Assembly: GCA_036398215.1 (NCBI GenBank) | Contig: DASWHK010000354.1 | Span: forward strand, 1-7,159 | DNA: 7,159 nt | From: DASWHK01 sp036398215 | Lineage (GTDB): Bacteria; Acidobacteriota; UBA890 | Direction: 5' to 3' | Part shown: in pieces, positions 1 through 5,852 of the stretch | How positions within the stretch are numbered: position 1 is the stretch's first letter | How the letters are laid out: every line of letters begins with the position of its first letter | The notes under the pieces: generated by a model | Database searches by the model: none | Told to the model about the DNA's origin: nothing | The model's input: only the letters and a program-made list of their open reading frames with translations | Translations under genes and position numbers: made by a program

Positions 1-1359
1 GGTGGCGGCGGCGGCGTCATGATGATGCCTTTGCGCGGCGGCAACCTCGAGAGCCGCCAGGAGCGCGTCGAGTTCTCGTTCACCGTCGTGGTCGACAAAC
101 AGACCGAGTGGCGGCAGATCTTCGACGAGTCGTGGCGGGTGATGAAGTACCGCTTCTACGACGTGAACATGCACGGGGTCGACTGGTCGAGCGCCCGCGA
201 GCGCTACGAGGGGCTGCTGCAGCACGTCGGGCAGAATCAGGACCTCTACGACCTGACCAACGAGATGATCGGCGAGCTCAACGCATCGCACACGGGCGTG
301 AGCGGGCCGAGCGGGATCGACTCGCCCGACACCTACACGACCGCCCAGCTCGGCTTCGAGATCGCGCCGGACGGCGACCGCTATGTGGTCGGCCATGTCT
401 ACGACAACGGGCCGGCCGACAAGGAGTGGATCGACGTCGCCCCCGGCGACGTGGTCGTCGCGATCGACGGCCAGGAGATCGGCCCGCCCGACAACTACTG
501 GCAGGCCCTCAACCACACGCTCAACGACTACGTGACCGTGACGATCGACTCGTCGGCGCGGACCGGGTCCGCGAGTGATACCCGTGCGCCGGCGAGCAGC
601 GCGGGCGGCGCGGCGACCGCAACGGCAGACAGCCGCGGCGGCGCCGCCAACGGCCGGCGCGACATCCGCATCCGCGCCGTCAACTCGCTCAACAACGTCA
701 AGTACGAGGAGTGGGTGGAGAGCAACCGCAAGTACGTTGAGGAGATCTCCGGGGGCCAGATCGCCTACGTCCACATCCGCTCGATGAACCAGCCGTCGCT
801 GGTGCGCTTTCAGAACGAGATCGATCGCTTCTGGAACGCCAAGGGCATCGTCGTCGACATCCGCTACAACGGCGGCGGCAACATCGACCAGCAGCTCATC
901 GACATCCTCGAGCGGCGCCCGTACGAGTTCTGGAACAACCGCTATGCCTCGGAGCAGTCGGGACGGCGGCCCCGGCAGGCGATCGCCGGGCCCAAGGTGA
1001 TGCTGATCAACCGCCGCTCGGGCTCCGACTCGGAGGTCACGCCGATGGGCTTCCGCGACCTGGGCCTCGGCCGCATCGTCGGCTCGCCGACCAACGGCTC
1101 GGTCATCGCCACCGGGTCCTATCGGCTGATCAACGGCGGCTCGATCCGCACGCCCGGATCCCTGGTGGTCACCTACGATCCGACCCAGCCCCTGAACCGC
1201 GGCATCAACCTGGAGAACTACGGCGTCGCCCCCGACGTCTGGGTGGAGAACTCACCCCACGACGAGCTCGACGGCTTCGACCGCGAGCTGAAGGAGGCCG
1301 TCGACGAGGCGCTGCGGATGCTGCGCAGCGGTCAGTGGCAGTACACGGGAGGCCGTTAG
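1..1359 (+). CDS. Tricorn-like S41 serine protease, C-terminal part (5' end outside window)
   Basis: Tricorn-type proteases are large (about 1,000-residue) enzymes that cut oligopeptides; the N-terminal beta-propellers expected in this family lie outside the window. The frame is open to base 1 and begins with a run of glycines (GGGGGV), a linker often seen in this family, so the ATG at 19 is not taken as the true start. Numbering from that ATG: a tricorn core region (about 20-95) with the catalytic His in NASHTG (H91, bases 289-291); a PDZ domain (about 107-220) interrupted by a 35-residue Ala/Gly/Ser-rich stretch (180-214); then the S41 catalytic domain with the probable nucleophile Ser in GSDSE (S336, bases 1024-1026) and the probable charge-relay Glu in LENYGVAPD (E399). 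The spacing of these residues fits the Ser-His-Glu arrangement known from tricorn. The usual SDG motif is SDS here. Many relatives carry a signal peptide and are exported, but that end is not visible. Confidence 0.93.
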   Translation, partial: GGGGGVMMMPLRGGNLESRQERVEFSFTVVVDKQTEWRQIFDESWRVMKYRFYDVNMHGVDWSSARERYEGLLQHVGQNQDLYDLTNEMIGELNASHTGVSGPSGIDSPDTYTTAQLGFEIAPDGDRYVVGHVYDNGPADKEWIDVAPGDVVVAIDGQEIGPPDNYWQALNHTLNDYVTVTIDSSARTGSASDTRAPASSAGGAATATADSRGGAANGRRDIRIRAVNSLNNVKYEEWVESNRKYVEEISGGQIAYVHIRSMNQPSLVRFQNEIDRFWNAKGIVVDIRYNGGGNIDQQLIDILERRPYEFWNNRYASEQSGRRPRQAIAGPKVMLINRRSGSDSEVTPMGFRDLGLGRIVGSPTNGSVIATGSYRLINGGSIRTPGSLVVTYDPTQPLNRGINLENYGVAPDVWVENSPHDELDGFDRELKEAVDEALRMLRSGQWQYTGGR

Positions 1360-1387
1360 CGCGAGCCGTTACCCGTTGAGAAGATCG

Positions 1388-1405
1388 GGGTCACGGCTCC
1401 GACCC
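1388..1405. repeat. Small hairpin, REP-like, between convergent genes
   Basis: GGGTC at 1388-1392 pairs with GACCC at 1401-1405 around an 8-base loop, and is followed by AAAAG. It lies 28 bases after the protease stop, in the 157-base gap between two convergent genes. The wording GGGGTCACGGCTCCGACCC resembles repetitive extragenic palindromes that I recall from several phyla, but one copy in one window cannot show repetition. It could also act as a weak terminator for the protease gene. There is no long T run. Confidence 0.3.
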
Positions 1406-1446
1406 AAAAGCTCGGCAAGGCCGCATAGGGGGCCGTCTGCTGCGAC

Positions 1447-1467
1447 ATAGGCCGCGCGATCGCCTAT
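1447..1467. terminator. Possible stem-loop terminator between convergent genes
   Basis: ATAGGC at 1447-1452 pairs perfectly with GCCTAT at 1462-1467 around a 9-base loop. It lies between the stops of the convergent genes ending at 1359 (+) and 1517 (-), where a terminator serving either strand would be expected. No T run follows on either strand, so a rho-independent role is uncertain. Apart from this hairpin and the one at 1388-1405, I see nothing in 1360-1516. Confidence 0.2.
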
Positions 1468-1516
1468 CTCCGTGGCTCGAGATCACACGCCCCTGCGAGA
1501 GAAGCGCTCACCGACC

Positions 1517-2155
1517 TCACGATTCGTCGGGCAGCCGGCGCACCAGCAGACCGGTTGTCGACAGGCGCACCTCGAAGCGGCCGCGGTCCTCGACGGGCGT
1601 GAACGTGGCCGAGCCGTACTCGGCGTCGACCAGCGGCGCCAGCAGCGGGTAGCTGCGGCGCATCCGGAACAGGTCGAACGGCTTGGATTTGCCGAGCGGG
1701 TGGACCGTGCGAGCGCGGGTTCGCTCGTCCGCGAGCGACACGTAGCGCCCGGCGATGCGGTCGAGCTCGTAGTCGGTGTGCAGGCCGAGGAGGTTGGCCA
1801 CGGGCTTCCACTTGAGAATGCGGGCGTCGACGTAGAACTCGTCGCCCGACAGCGCGTAGGTCGCTTCGCGGCCGTCGCGGAACTCGACCTCCGCGTTGAA
1901 CTGCTGCGGCCCGGTGCGGGTGGTGGTGATCCACAGCACGACTTCTTCGTGGGTCAGCGCCCGGTACCCCCAGGTCGAAACGGTCAGCGTGGCGAACAGC
2001 AGCGCCGTCGTCAGCATCAGCAGCCCGAGCGTGCCGTTGGCCGCCATGCCGCGGACTCGCCTGCGCTTACGGCGCCGCGCCCGCGCGGCAAGCCAGAAGA
2101 AGATCGACGCCAGCAGCGTGAAGATCAGGGCGATGATGATCAGCGGATCGAGCAT
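1517..2155 (-). CDS. Conserved two-helix membrane protein of unknown function
   Basis: This is a 212-residue protein. Two hydrophobic segments (about residues 4-24 and 41-60) flank a strongly basic loop (ARARRRKRRR, about 24-35), which by the positive-inside rule should be cytoplasmic. That leaves the C-terminal domain (about 65-212) outside the membrane. The soluble part has recognisable signatures, GDEFYVDARILKWKPVANLLGL and VDAEYGSATF, of a family found in Proteobacteria and sometimes labelled 'cation/multidrug efflux pump' in databases. That label is poorly founded because nothing here looks like a transporter, so no function is assigned. The ATG at 2155 is preceded by GGGAAAGG at a suitable distance, supporting this start. 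The gene is divergent from the PQQ dehydrogenase and convergent with the protease. A long open frame on the opposite strand (part of 1472-2239) is its shadow. Confidence 0.85.
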   Translation of the reverse strand: MLDPLIIIALIFTLLASIFFWLAARARRRKRRRVRGMAANGTLGLLMLTTALLFATLTVSTWGYRALTHEEVVLWITTTRTGPQQFNAEVEFRDGREATYALSGDEFYVDARILKWKPVANLLGLHTDYELDRIAGRYVSLADERTRARTVHPLGKSKPFDLFRMRRSYPLLAPLVDAEYGSATFTPVEDRGRFEVRLSTTGLLVRRLPDES

Positions 2156-2239
2156 GGGCCTTTCCCGACGGTGGTCGGCATCGAGCTCATTCTAGCCGGC
2201 AATCCCCCTCCGCCGGGGAAGCGATACAATCCCGGCGCC
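2156..2239. promoter_or_regulatory. Divergent intergenic region with a possible -10 box
   Basis: This 84-base gap must hold the promoters for the minus-strand membrane gene and the plus-strand dehydrogenase. On the plus strand, TACAAT at 2225-2230 is a good -10 match, but no -35 box is seen at the proper distance. Its start site would fall only a few bases before the ATG at 2240, giving an almost leaderless mRNA. GGGGAAG at 2215-2221 is too far from that ATG to be a normal ribosome binding site. A small inverted repeat (TCCCC at 2203-2207, GGGGA at 2215-2219) overlaps where a -35 region would lie and might bind a regulator. Confidence 0.3.
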
Positions 2240-4306
2240 ATGTTCCTGCGCGTATCCGGTCTCATCGCGGTCTCTCTGCTGCTGTCCGCTTGCGGCGCGC
2301 CGGCCGACGTCGACTGGCCGGTCAACGGCGGCGTCGACGGCATTCGCTACTCGCCGCTGACCGAGATCACCCGCGACAACGTCGGGCAATTGCAGGTGGC
2401 CTGGAGCTACGACTCGGGTGATGCCTTCGAAGGCTCCGAGATGCAGGCCAACCCGATCGTCGTCGACGGGGTGCTGTACGCGACGACGCCGGCGTTGAAG
2501 GTGATCGCGCTCGACGCCGCGGCAGGGACCTTGCTGTGGAGCTTCGATCCGCTGGCCGCCACCGGGGCGCCGCGCACGCGGGCGCGGCATCGCGGCGTGA
2601 CCGTCCACGAAGACCGCGTGTTCGTCGCCGCCCGCAGCTTTCTGTGGGCGCTCGACAAGCAAACGGGCCAGCCGATCGCATCGTTCGGCCAGGACGGCCG
2701 GCTCGACCTCCGGGAGGGCATGGGGCGGCCCGCCGAGACCCTCAGCGTCAGCGCCAGCAGCCCGGGAGCGGTGTTCGAGGACCTCCTGATCATGGGCAGC
2801 AGCGTTCCCGAGACCCTGCCCGGGTCGCCCGGTCACATCCGCGCCTTCGACGTGCGGACGGGGGAGCAACGCTGGATCTTCCGCACGATCCCGGCGCCGG
2901 GCGAGCTCGGCCACGACACCTGGCCTCCGGACGCTCACGAGATCTCCGGCGGCGCCAACGCCTGGGCCGGGGTGACGGTCGACGCCGGCGCCGGGCTGGT
3001 GTTCGCGGCCACCGGCTCGGCCTCATTCGACTTCTACGGTGCCAACCGGCACGGCGACAACCTCTTCGCCAACAGCCTCCTGGCGCTCGACGCCCGCACC
3101 GGCGAGCGCGTCTGGCACTTCCAGGGCATCCACCACGACGTCTGGGACTGGGACTTCCCGGCCGCACCCAGCCTGGTGACCGTCAGGCGCGAAGGCCGCC
3201 GGATCGAGGCGGTCGCGCAGCTCACCAAGACCGGCTACGTCTACGTCTTCGACCGGCACACCGGCGAGCCGCTGTTTCCGATCGAGGAGCGACCGGTGCC
3301 GCCGTCGGCGATCGACGGCGAGCTGCTGGCGCCGACCCAGCCGTACCCCCTGCTGCCGCCTCCCTTCGCGCGCCAGGGGCTGACCGAGGACATGCTCACC
3401 CGGCGCACCCCCGAAGCAAACGCCGCCGTCGTCGAGCAGTTCCGGGCGCTCGAGGCCGGGATGTACGCGCCCCCGAGCTTGAAGGGCACCATCGTCTTTC
3501 CGGGCTTCGACGGCGGCGCCGAGTGGGGCGGGGCCGCCTTCGATCCCGATAGCGGCCTGCTGTACGTCAACTCCAACGAGATGCCCTGGATCGTCCAGAT
3601 GATCCCCAACAACGACACGGCGCTCTATCAGGCCAACTGCGGAACTTGCCACGGCGACGACCGCGCCGGCTCGCCGGCGGCGCCCGCGCTGCACGACGCC
3701 GGCGAGCGCTTCTCGCGCGACGAGCTCGCCGCGGTGATCCGCCAGGGCACCGGCACGATGCCGGGCTTCCCCGAGCTGGGCGGCCGCAACACCAACGATA
3801 TCGTCGACTTCCTGATCACCGGGATCGACGGCGGCGTCGATGCGGCCGTGACCAGCGCTCCGGGGTGGCTGCCGTACCGCAACACCGGCTACACGCTGTG
3901 GCGCGATCCCGACGGCTACCCGCCGATCAGCCCGCCGTGGGGCACCCTGAACGCCGTCGACCTCGACCGCGGCGCGATCCGCTGGCAGATCCCCTTCGGC
4001 GAGTATCCGGAGCTCGTCGAGCAGGGGCTGACCGACACCGGCAGCGACAACTACGGGGGTCCGGTCGTGACGGCGAGCGGCCTGCTGTTCATCGGCGCCA
4101 CGAACTTTGACAAGAAGTTCCGCGCCTACGACGCGGCGAGCGGCGCACTGCTCTGGGAAACGATTCTGCCGGCGGCGGGCAACGCCACGCCGGCCGTCTA
4201 CCGGCTCGACGGGCGCCAGTACATCGTGATCGCCTGCGGCGGCGGCAAGAACGGCGCCCCCTCCGGCAGCACCCTGGTCGCCTTCGCGCTGCCGGAGAGG
4301 GACTGA
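2240..4306 (+). CDS. PQQ-dependent dehydrogenase lipoprotein with internal cytochrome c domain
   Basis: This is a 688-residue quinoprotein of the glucose/alcohol dehydrogenase superfamily. It would oxidise a sugar or alcohol with pyrroloquinoline quinone and pass electrons to its own haem; the exact substrate cannot be read from sequence. The start at 2240 gives a lipoprotein signal peptide with lipobox LSAC (C18), implying membrane anchoring on the periplasmic side. The beta-propeller begins with DWPVNGGVDGIRYSPL and includes GGANAWAGV, HHDVWDWDFPAAP (298-310) and GGAEWGGAAFDP (from 425). A cytochrome c domain of about 70 residues then interrupts the propeller: haem motif C467-GT-C470-H471 and probable axial ligand M507 in GTMPGF. 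The final blades resume at about 548 (TGYTLWRDPDGYPP) and end in an ACGGGKNG segment typical of the family. The open frame continues upstream to 1472, but that part overlaps the opposite-strand gene and precedes the signal peptide, so it is not coding. YciI and methyltransferase genes follow on the same strand. Confidence 0.93.
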   Translation: MFLRVSGLIAVSLLLSACGAPADVDWPVNGGVDGIRYSPLTEITRDNVGQLQVAWSYDSGDAFEGSEMQANPIVVDGVLYATTPALKVIALDAAAGTLLWSFDPLAATGAPRTRARHRGVTVHEDRVFVAARSFLWALDKQTGQPIASFGQDGRLDLREGMGRPAETLSVSASSPGAVFEDLLIMGSSVPETLPGSPGHIRAFDVRTGEQRWIFRTIPAPGELGHDTWPPDAHEISGGANAWAGVTVDAGAGLVFAATGSASFDFYGANRHGDNLFANSLLALDARTGERVWHFQGIHHDVWDWDFPAAPSLVTVRREGRRIEAVAQLTKTGYVYVFDRHTGEPLFPIEERPVPPSAIDGELLAPTQPYPLLPPPFARQGLTEDMLTRRTPEANAAVVEQFRALEAGMYAPPSLKGTIVFPGFDGGAEWGGAAFDPDSGLLYVNSNEMPWIVQMIPNNDTALYQANCGTCHGDDRAGSPAAPALHDAGERFSRDELAAVIRQGTGTMPGFPELGGRNTNDIVDFLITGIDGGVDAAVTSAPGWLPYRNTGYTLWRDPDGYPPISPPWGTLNAVDLDRGAIRWQIPFGEYPELVEQGLTDTGSDNYGGPVVTASGLLFIGATNFDKKFRAYDAASGALLWETILPAAGNATPAVYRLDGRQYIVIACGGGKNGAPSGSTLVAFALPERD

Positions 4307-4350
4307 CGCACTTGCCTGTCAGCTTCTCTCGCGCCGGGCGCTCGTACGAT

Positions 4351-4360
4351 CGACCGGTCG
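4351..4360. repeat. Perfect 10-base palindrome upstream of the YciI gene
   Basis: CGACCGGTCG is an exact palindrome in the 91-base gap between the dehydrogenase stop (4306) and the YciI start (4398). It could be an operator half-site pair, but short GC palindromes also arise by chance in GC-rich DNA. No convincing -35/-10 pair or T-tailed hairpin was seen in this gap. Confidence 0.2.
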
Positions 4361-4388
4361 CAGGCGGTACCATGTCGCCTTTTGCACC

Positions 4389-4394
4389 GGAGGG
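4389..4394 (+). promoter_or_regulatory. Ribosome binding site of the YciI-like gene
   Basis: GGAGGG lies just before the ATG at 4398, with the GGAGG core ending four bases before the start codon. It is the strongest Shine-Dalgarno match in the window and fixes this start against the out-of-frame ATG at 4372. Confidence 0.75.
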
Positions 4395-4397
4395 TCC

Positions 4398-4679
4398 ATG
4401 TACTACGCGCTGTTCTACGAGCTGGTCGACGACGTCGTCAACAAGCGCGCCCCCTATCGCGAGGCGCACCTCGGGCTGGCGCAAAAGGCCTACGAAGATG
4501 GCCTCCTCGTGCTGGCCGGGGCGCTCGCCGATCCGCCCGACCGCGCCCTGCTGGTCTTCCGCGCCGACGACGCGTCGGTAGCCGAGGAGTTCGCCCGCAA
4601 CGACCCCTACGTGATCAACGGCATCGTCACCAACTGGCAGGTACGCAAGTGGACGGTGGTGATCCCGAATCAACAGTGA
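4398..4679 (+). CDS. YciI-like family protein
   Basis: This 93-residue protein matches the YciI-like fold (a ferredoxin-like dimeric alpha/beta barrel) in length and pattern. It has an opening strand (MYYALFYEL), the conserved His in REAHL (H24), a central GLLVLAGALADPPDRALLVF hairpin, the conserved Asp-Pro in ARNDPYV (D69-P70), and the closing strand WQVRKWTVV. The His and Asp are the residues thought to form the active site of this family. Most members have no established reaction, so no substrate is assigned. The start is fixed by a strong ribosome binding site. The stop lies only 18 bases before the GTG of the next gene, so the two are probably co-transcribed; linkage to the dehydrogenase 91 bases upstream is possible but not shown. 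Confidence 0.92.
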   Translation: MYYALFYELVDDVVNKRAPYREAHLGLAQKAYEDGLLVLAGALADPPDRALLVFRADDASVAEEFARNDPYVINGIVTNWQVRKWTVVIPNQQ

Positions 4680-4697
4680 AGCAGAGCCGAGGCTCTT

Positions 4698-5288
4698 GTG
4701 GCCGACGAGCAGATCTTTCGCCTCATCCTGATTGCCGGGTTCGCGATCATCATGCCGGCAGGCATCTACCACCGGGTGAGATCACAGGCCAGCGGCGAGA
4801 GCCTCGACCGCCGACAGGAGGGCCTCTTCGTGCTGGCGACACTACGGCCACTGGGAATCGCGTCGATGCTCGGTTTGATCGCCTACATGATCAACCCTGC
4901 CTGGATGGCTTGGTCGGCGGTGTCGTTACCCGTGTGGTTGCGGTGGCTCGGTGTGGGCGTGGGCGCGGTGGCGGGCTCGTTGTTCATCTGGACGATGCAC
5001 ACGCTCGGCAAGAACCTGACGGACACGGTGGTCACGAGGAAGGACCACGAGCTGGTAACCGGCGGACCCTATCGTTTTGTCCGGCATCCGTTCTACTGCG
5101 CCTTCATTCTCGCCGTCCTCGCCAACTCCACCGTTGCCGCCAACTGGTTCATCTTCCTGACCGGAGGCGCCGCCTGGCTGGTGATCGTCGTGCGCACTGA
5201 CAAGGAAGAAGAGAACCTGATCGCGAGATTCGGCGACGACTACCGCAGCTACGGGGAACGCACCGGCCGTTTCTTTCCGCGTCTGTGA
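4698..5288 (+). CDS. Isoprenylcysteine carboxyl methyltransferase-like integral membrane protein
   Basis: This 196-residue membrane protein belongs to the ICMT/phospholipid-methyltransferase superfamily, which uses S-adenosylmethionine to methylate hydrophobic substrates. Hydrophobic helices lie at about residues 7-24, 50-66, 80-100 and 133-165. The diagnostic cofactor motif is GPYRFVRHPFY (123-133, with R129-H130-P131), followed by the C-terminal signature EEENLIARFGDDYRSY (E170-Y185) and FFP near the end. Bacteria lack prenylated CaaX proteins, so the true substrate of bacterial members is generally unknown and may be a lipid or another small molecule. The start is GTG at 4698, with GAGG six bases upstream. 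The gene lies 18 bases after the YciI-like gene, and its stop faces the vapC stop across a gap of only 22 bases with no obvious terminator. Confidence 0.9.
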   Translation: MADEQIFRLILIAGFAIIMPAGIYHRVRSQASGESLDRRQEGLFVLATLRPLGIASMLGLIAYMINPAWMAWSAVSLPVWLRWLGVGVGAVAGSLFIWTMHTLGKNLTDTVVTRKDHELVTGGPYRFVRHPFYCAFILAVLANSTVAANWFIFLTGGAAWLVIVVRTDKEEENLIARFGDDYRSYGERTGRFFPRL

Positions 5289-5310
5289 GGGAGTGCGGGA
5301 GCTGCCGCTG

Positions 5311-5718
5311 CTAGCGCACCGGCCAGAGCTCGAAGCCGGCGTGGACGAAATGGCGGTCGAAGGCGAAGGCGCGCGCGATGCCGGACCGATTCATCAGCGC
5401 GAACGAGACGCAGTCGGTGAAGCTGACCTGCTGATCGCCGAACTTGCGGAACAGGTCGAGCGCCGACACGTCGTCGTCGGCGTCAGGCCGCAAGATCTCG
5501 AGGCTGGTCGACGCCAGGATCGCGTCAGCTCGCTCGGCGGCGAAATCGTACGAGACCCAACGGGCGAGCAAGGTGAAGGTCTCGTCGAGAACGAAGTTGC
5601 TGGTGTACACGCGCCAGCCCTTTGACGCCAGCTCGTCCCAGGCACGGCGGGCCGATTCATGATGCTCGTCGCGGGCCAGGTGGCGGGCCAGGAACGCGCC
5701 GGTGTCGACGAAGATCAT
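5311..5718 (-). CDS. vapC: VapC-type PIN-domain ribonuclease toxin
   Basis: This 135-residue protein has the full set of acidic PIN active-site residues that bind magnesium or manganese: D5 in IFVDTGAF, E46 in NFVLDETF, D102 in SFTDCVSF and D121 in AFDRHF. Its length is normal for VapC, and the family cleaves RNA (often tRNA or rRNA) when its antitoxin is lost. The ATG at 5718 gives the classical N-terminus. A GGAG lies 11 bases upstream, longer spacing than usual. The likely antitoxin (5853-6122) is upstream on the same strand, but 134 bases away rather than overlapping. The module would be expressed from the promoter before the antitoxin and repressed by the toxin-antitoxin complex, as is usual for vapBC. 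All catalytic residues are present, so there is no sign that the toxin is dead. Confidence 0.92.
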   Translation of the reverse strand: MIFVDTGAFLARHLARDEHHESARRAWDELASKGWRVYTSNFVLDETFTLLARWVSYDFAAERADAILASTSLEILRPDADDDVSALDLFRKFGDQQVSFTDCVSFALMNRSGIARAFAFDRHFVHAGFELWPVR

Positions 5719-5789
5719 GTGCGATCAGGCTCCGGCGAACACCGCGGGTGGCGAGGATTCCGTTGCCACTCGGTATCGACCGAGATCAT
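5715..5789 (-). CDS. Possible 24-codon reading frame whose stop overlaps the vapC start
   Basis: In the antitoxin-toxin gap, an ATG at 5789 is preceded by AGAGG at a six-base spacing. It opens a 24-codon frame (beginning MISVDTEW) that ends in TGA overlapping the vapC ATG as ATGA, the arrangement typical of translational coupling. The frame is the same as that of the antitoxin, beyond its TAA stop. The peptide resembles no known protein except for a short likeness to the VapC N-terminus (MIFVDT). It may be a coupling leader, a decayed vapC start, or chance. Confidence 0.2.
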   Translation of the reverse strand: MISVDTEWQRNPRHPRCSPEPDRT

Positions 5790-5823
5790 CGCCTGCCTCT
5801 CGCATGCGCGCCGATCAGGGCTC
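5722..5823 (-). repeat. Apparent decayed duplication of the vapC start region
   Basis: Two similar blocks occur in the same order. The block around the real start reads GGAGCCTGATCG followed by ATGATCTTCGTCGACACCGG. The upstream block reads GAGCCCTGATCG followed by ATGATCTCGGTCGATACCGA (5770-5789). The 20 bases from each ATG match at 16 positions without gaps. The upstream ATG is 71 bases from the real one, while the CGATCAGG copies (5722-5729 and 5812-5819, plus-strand wording) are 90 apart, so indels must be assumed. Further downstream, TCCT, CGCCACC and CGCG also recur in order with small gaps. This is an inference from reading, not a computed alignment. Confidence 0.35.
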
Positions 5824-5852
5824 TCGCCCCCGAGCGGATGCCTCTCGGCCAG

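Noticed and set aside
1472..2239. Plus-strand open frame extending the dehydrogenase upstream by 256 codons
   Set aside because: It overlaps the opposite-strand membrane gene, has low-complexity Arg/Gln-rich composition, and precedes a clear lipoprotein signal peptide at 2240.
2192..2938. 248-codon minus-strand open frame
   Set aside because: It is antisense to the dehydrogenase, has Arg/Gly/Pro-rich shadow composition and no recognisable domain.
2536..3552. 338-codon plus-strand open frame
   Set aside because: It is an out-of-frame, extremely Arg-rich shadow inside the dehydrogenase.
3023..3694. 223-codon minus-strand open frame
   Set aside because: It is antisense to the well-supported dehydrogenase, including its haem motif, and has no recognisable family features.
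4089..4772. 227-codon minus-strand open frame
   Set aside because: It runs antisense across the end of the dehydrogenase and the whole YciI gene; both plus-strand genes have clear family signatures.
5289..5310. Terminator between the convergent methyltransferase and vapC genes
   Set aside because: The 22-base gap shows no inverted repeat or T run.
5794..5847. Direct repeat TGCCTCTCG at 5794 and 5839
   Set aside because: Two 9-base copies without flanking similarity are within what GC-rich DNA gives by chance.
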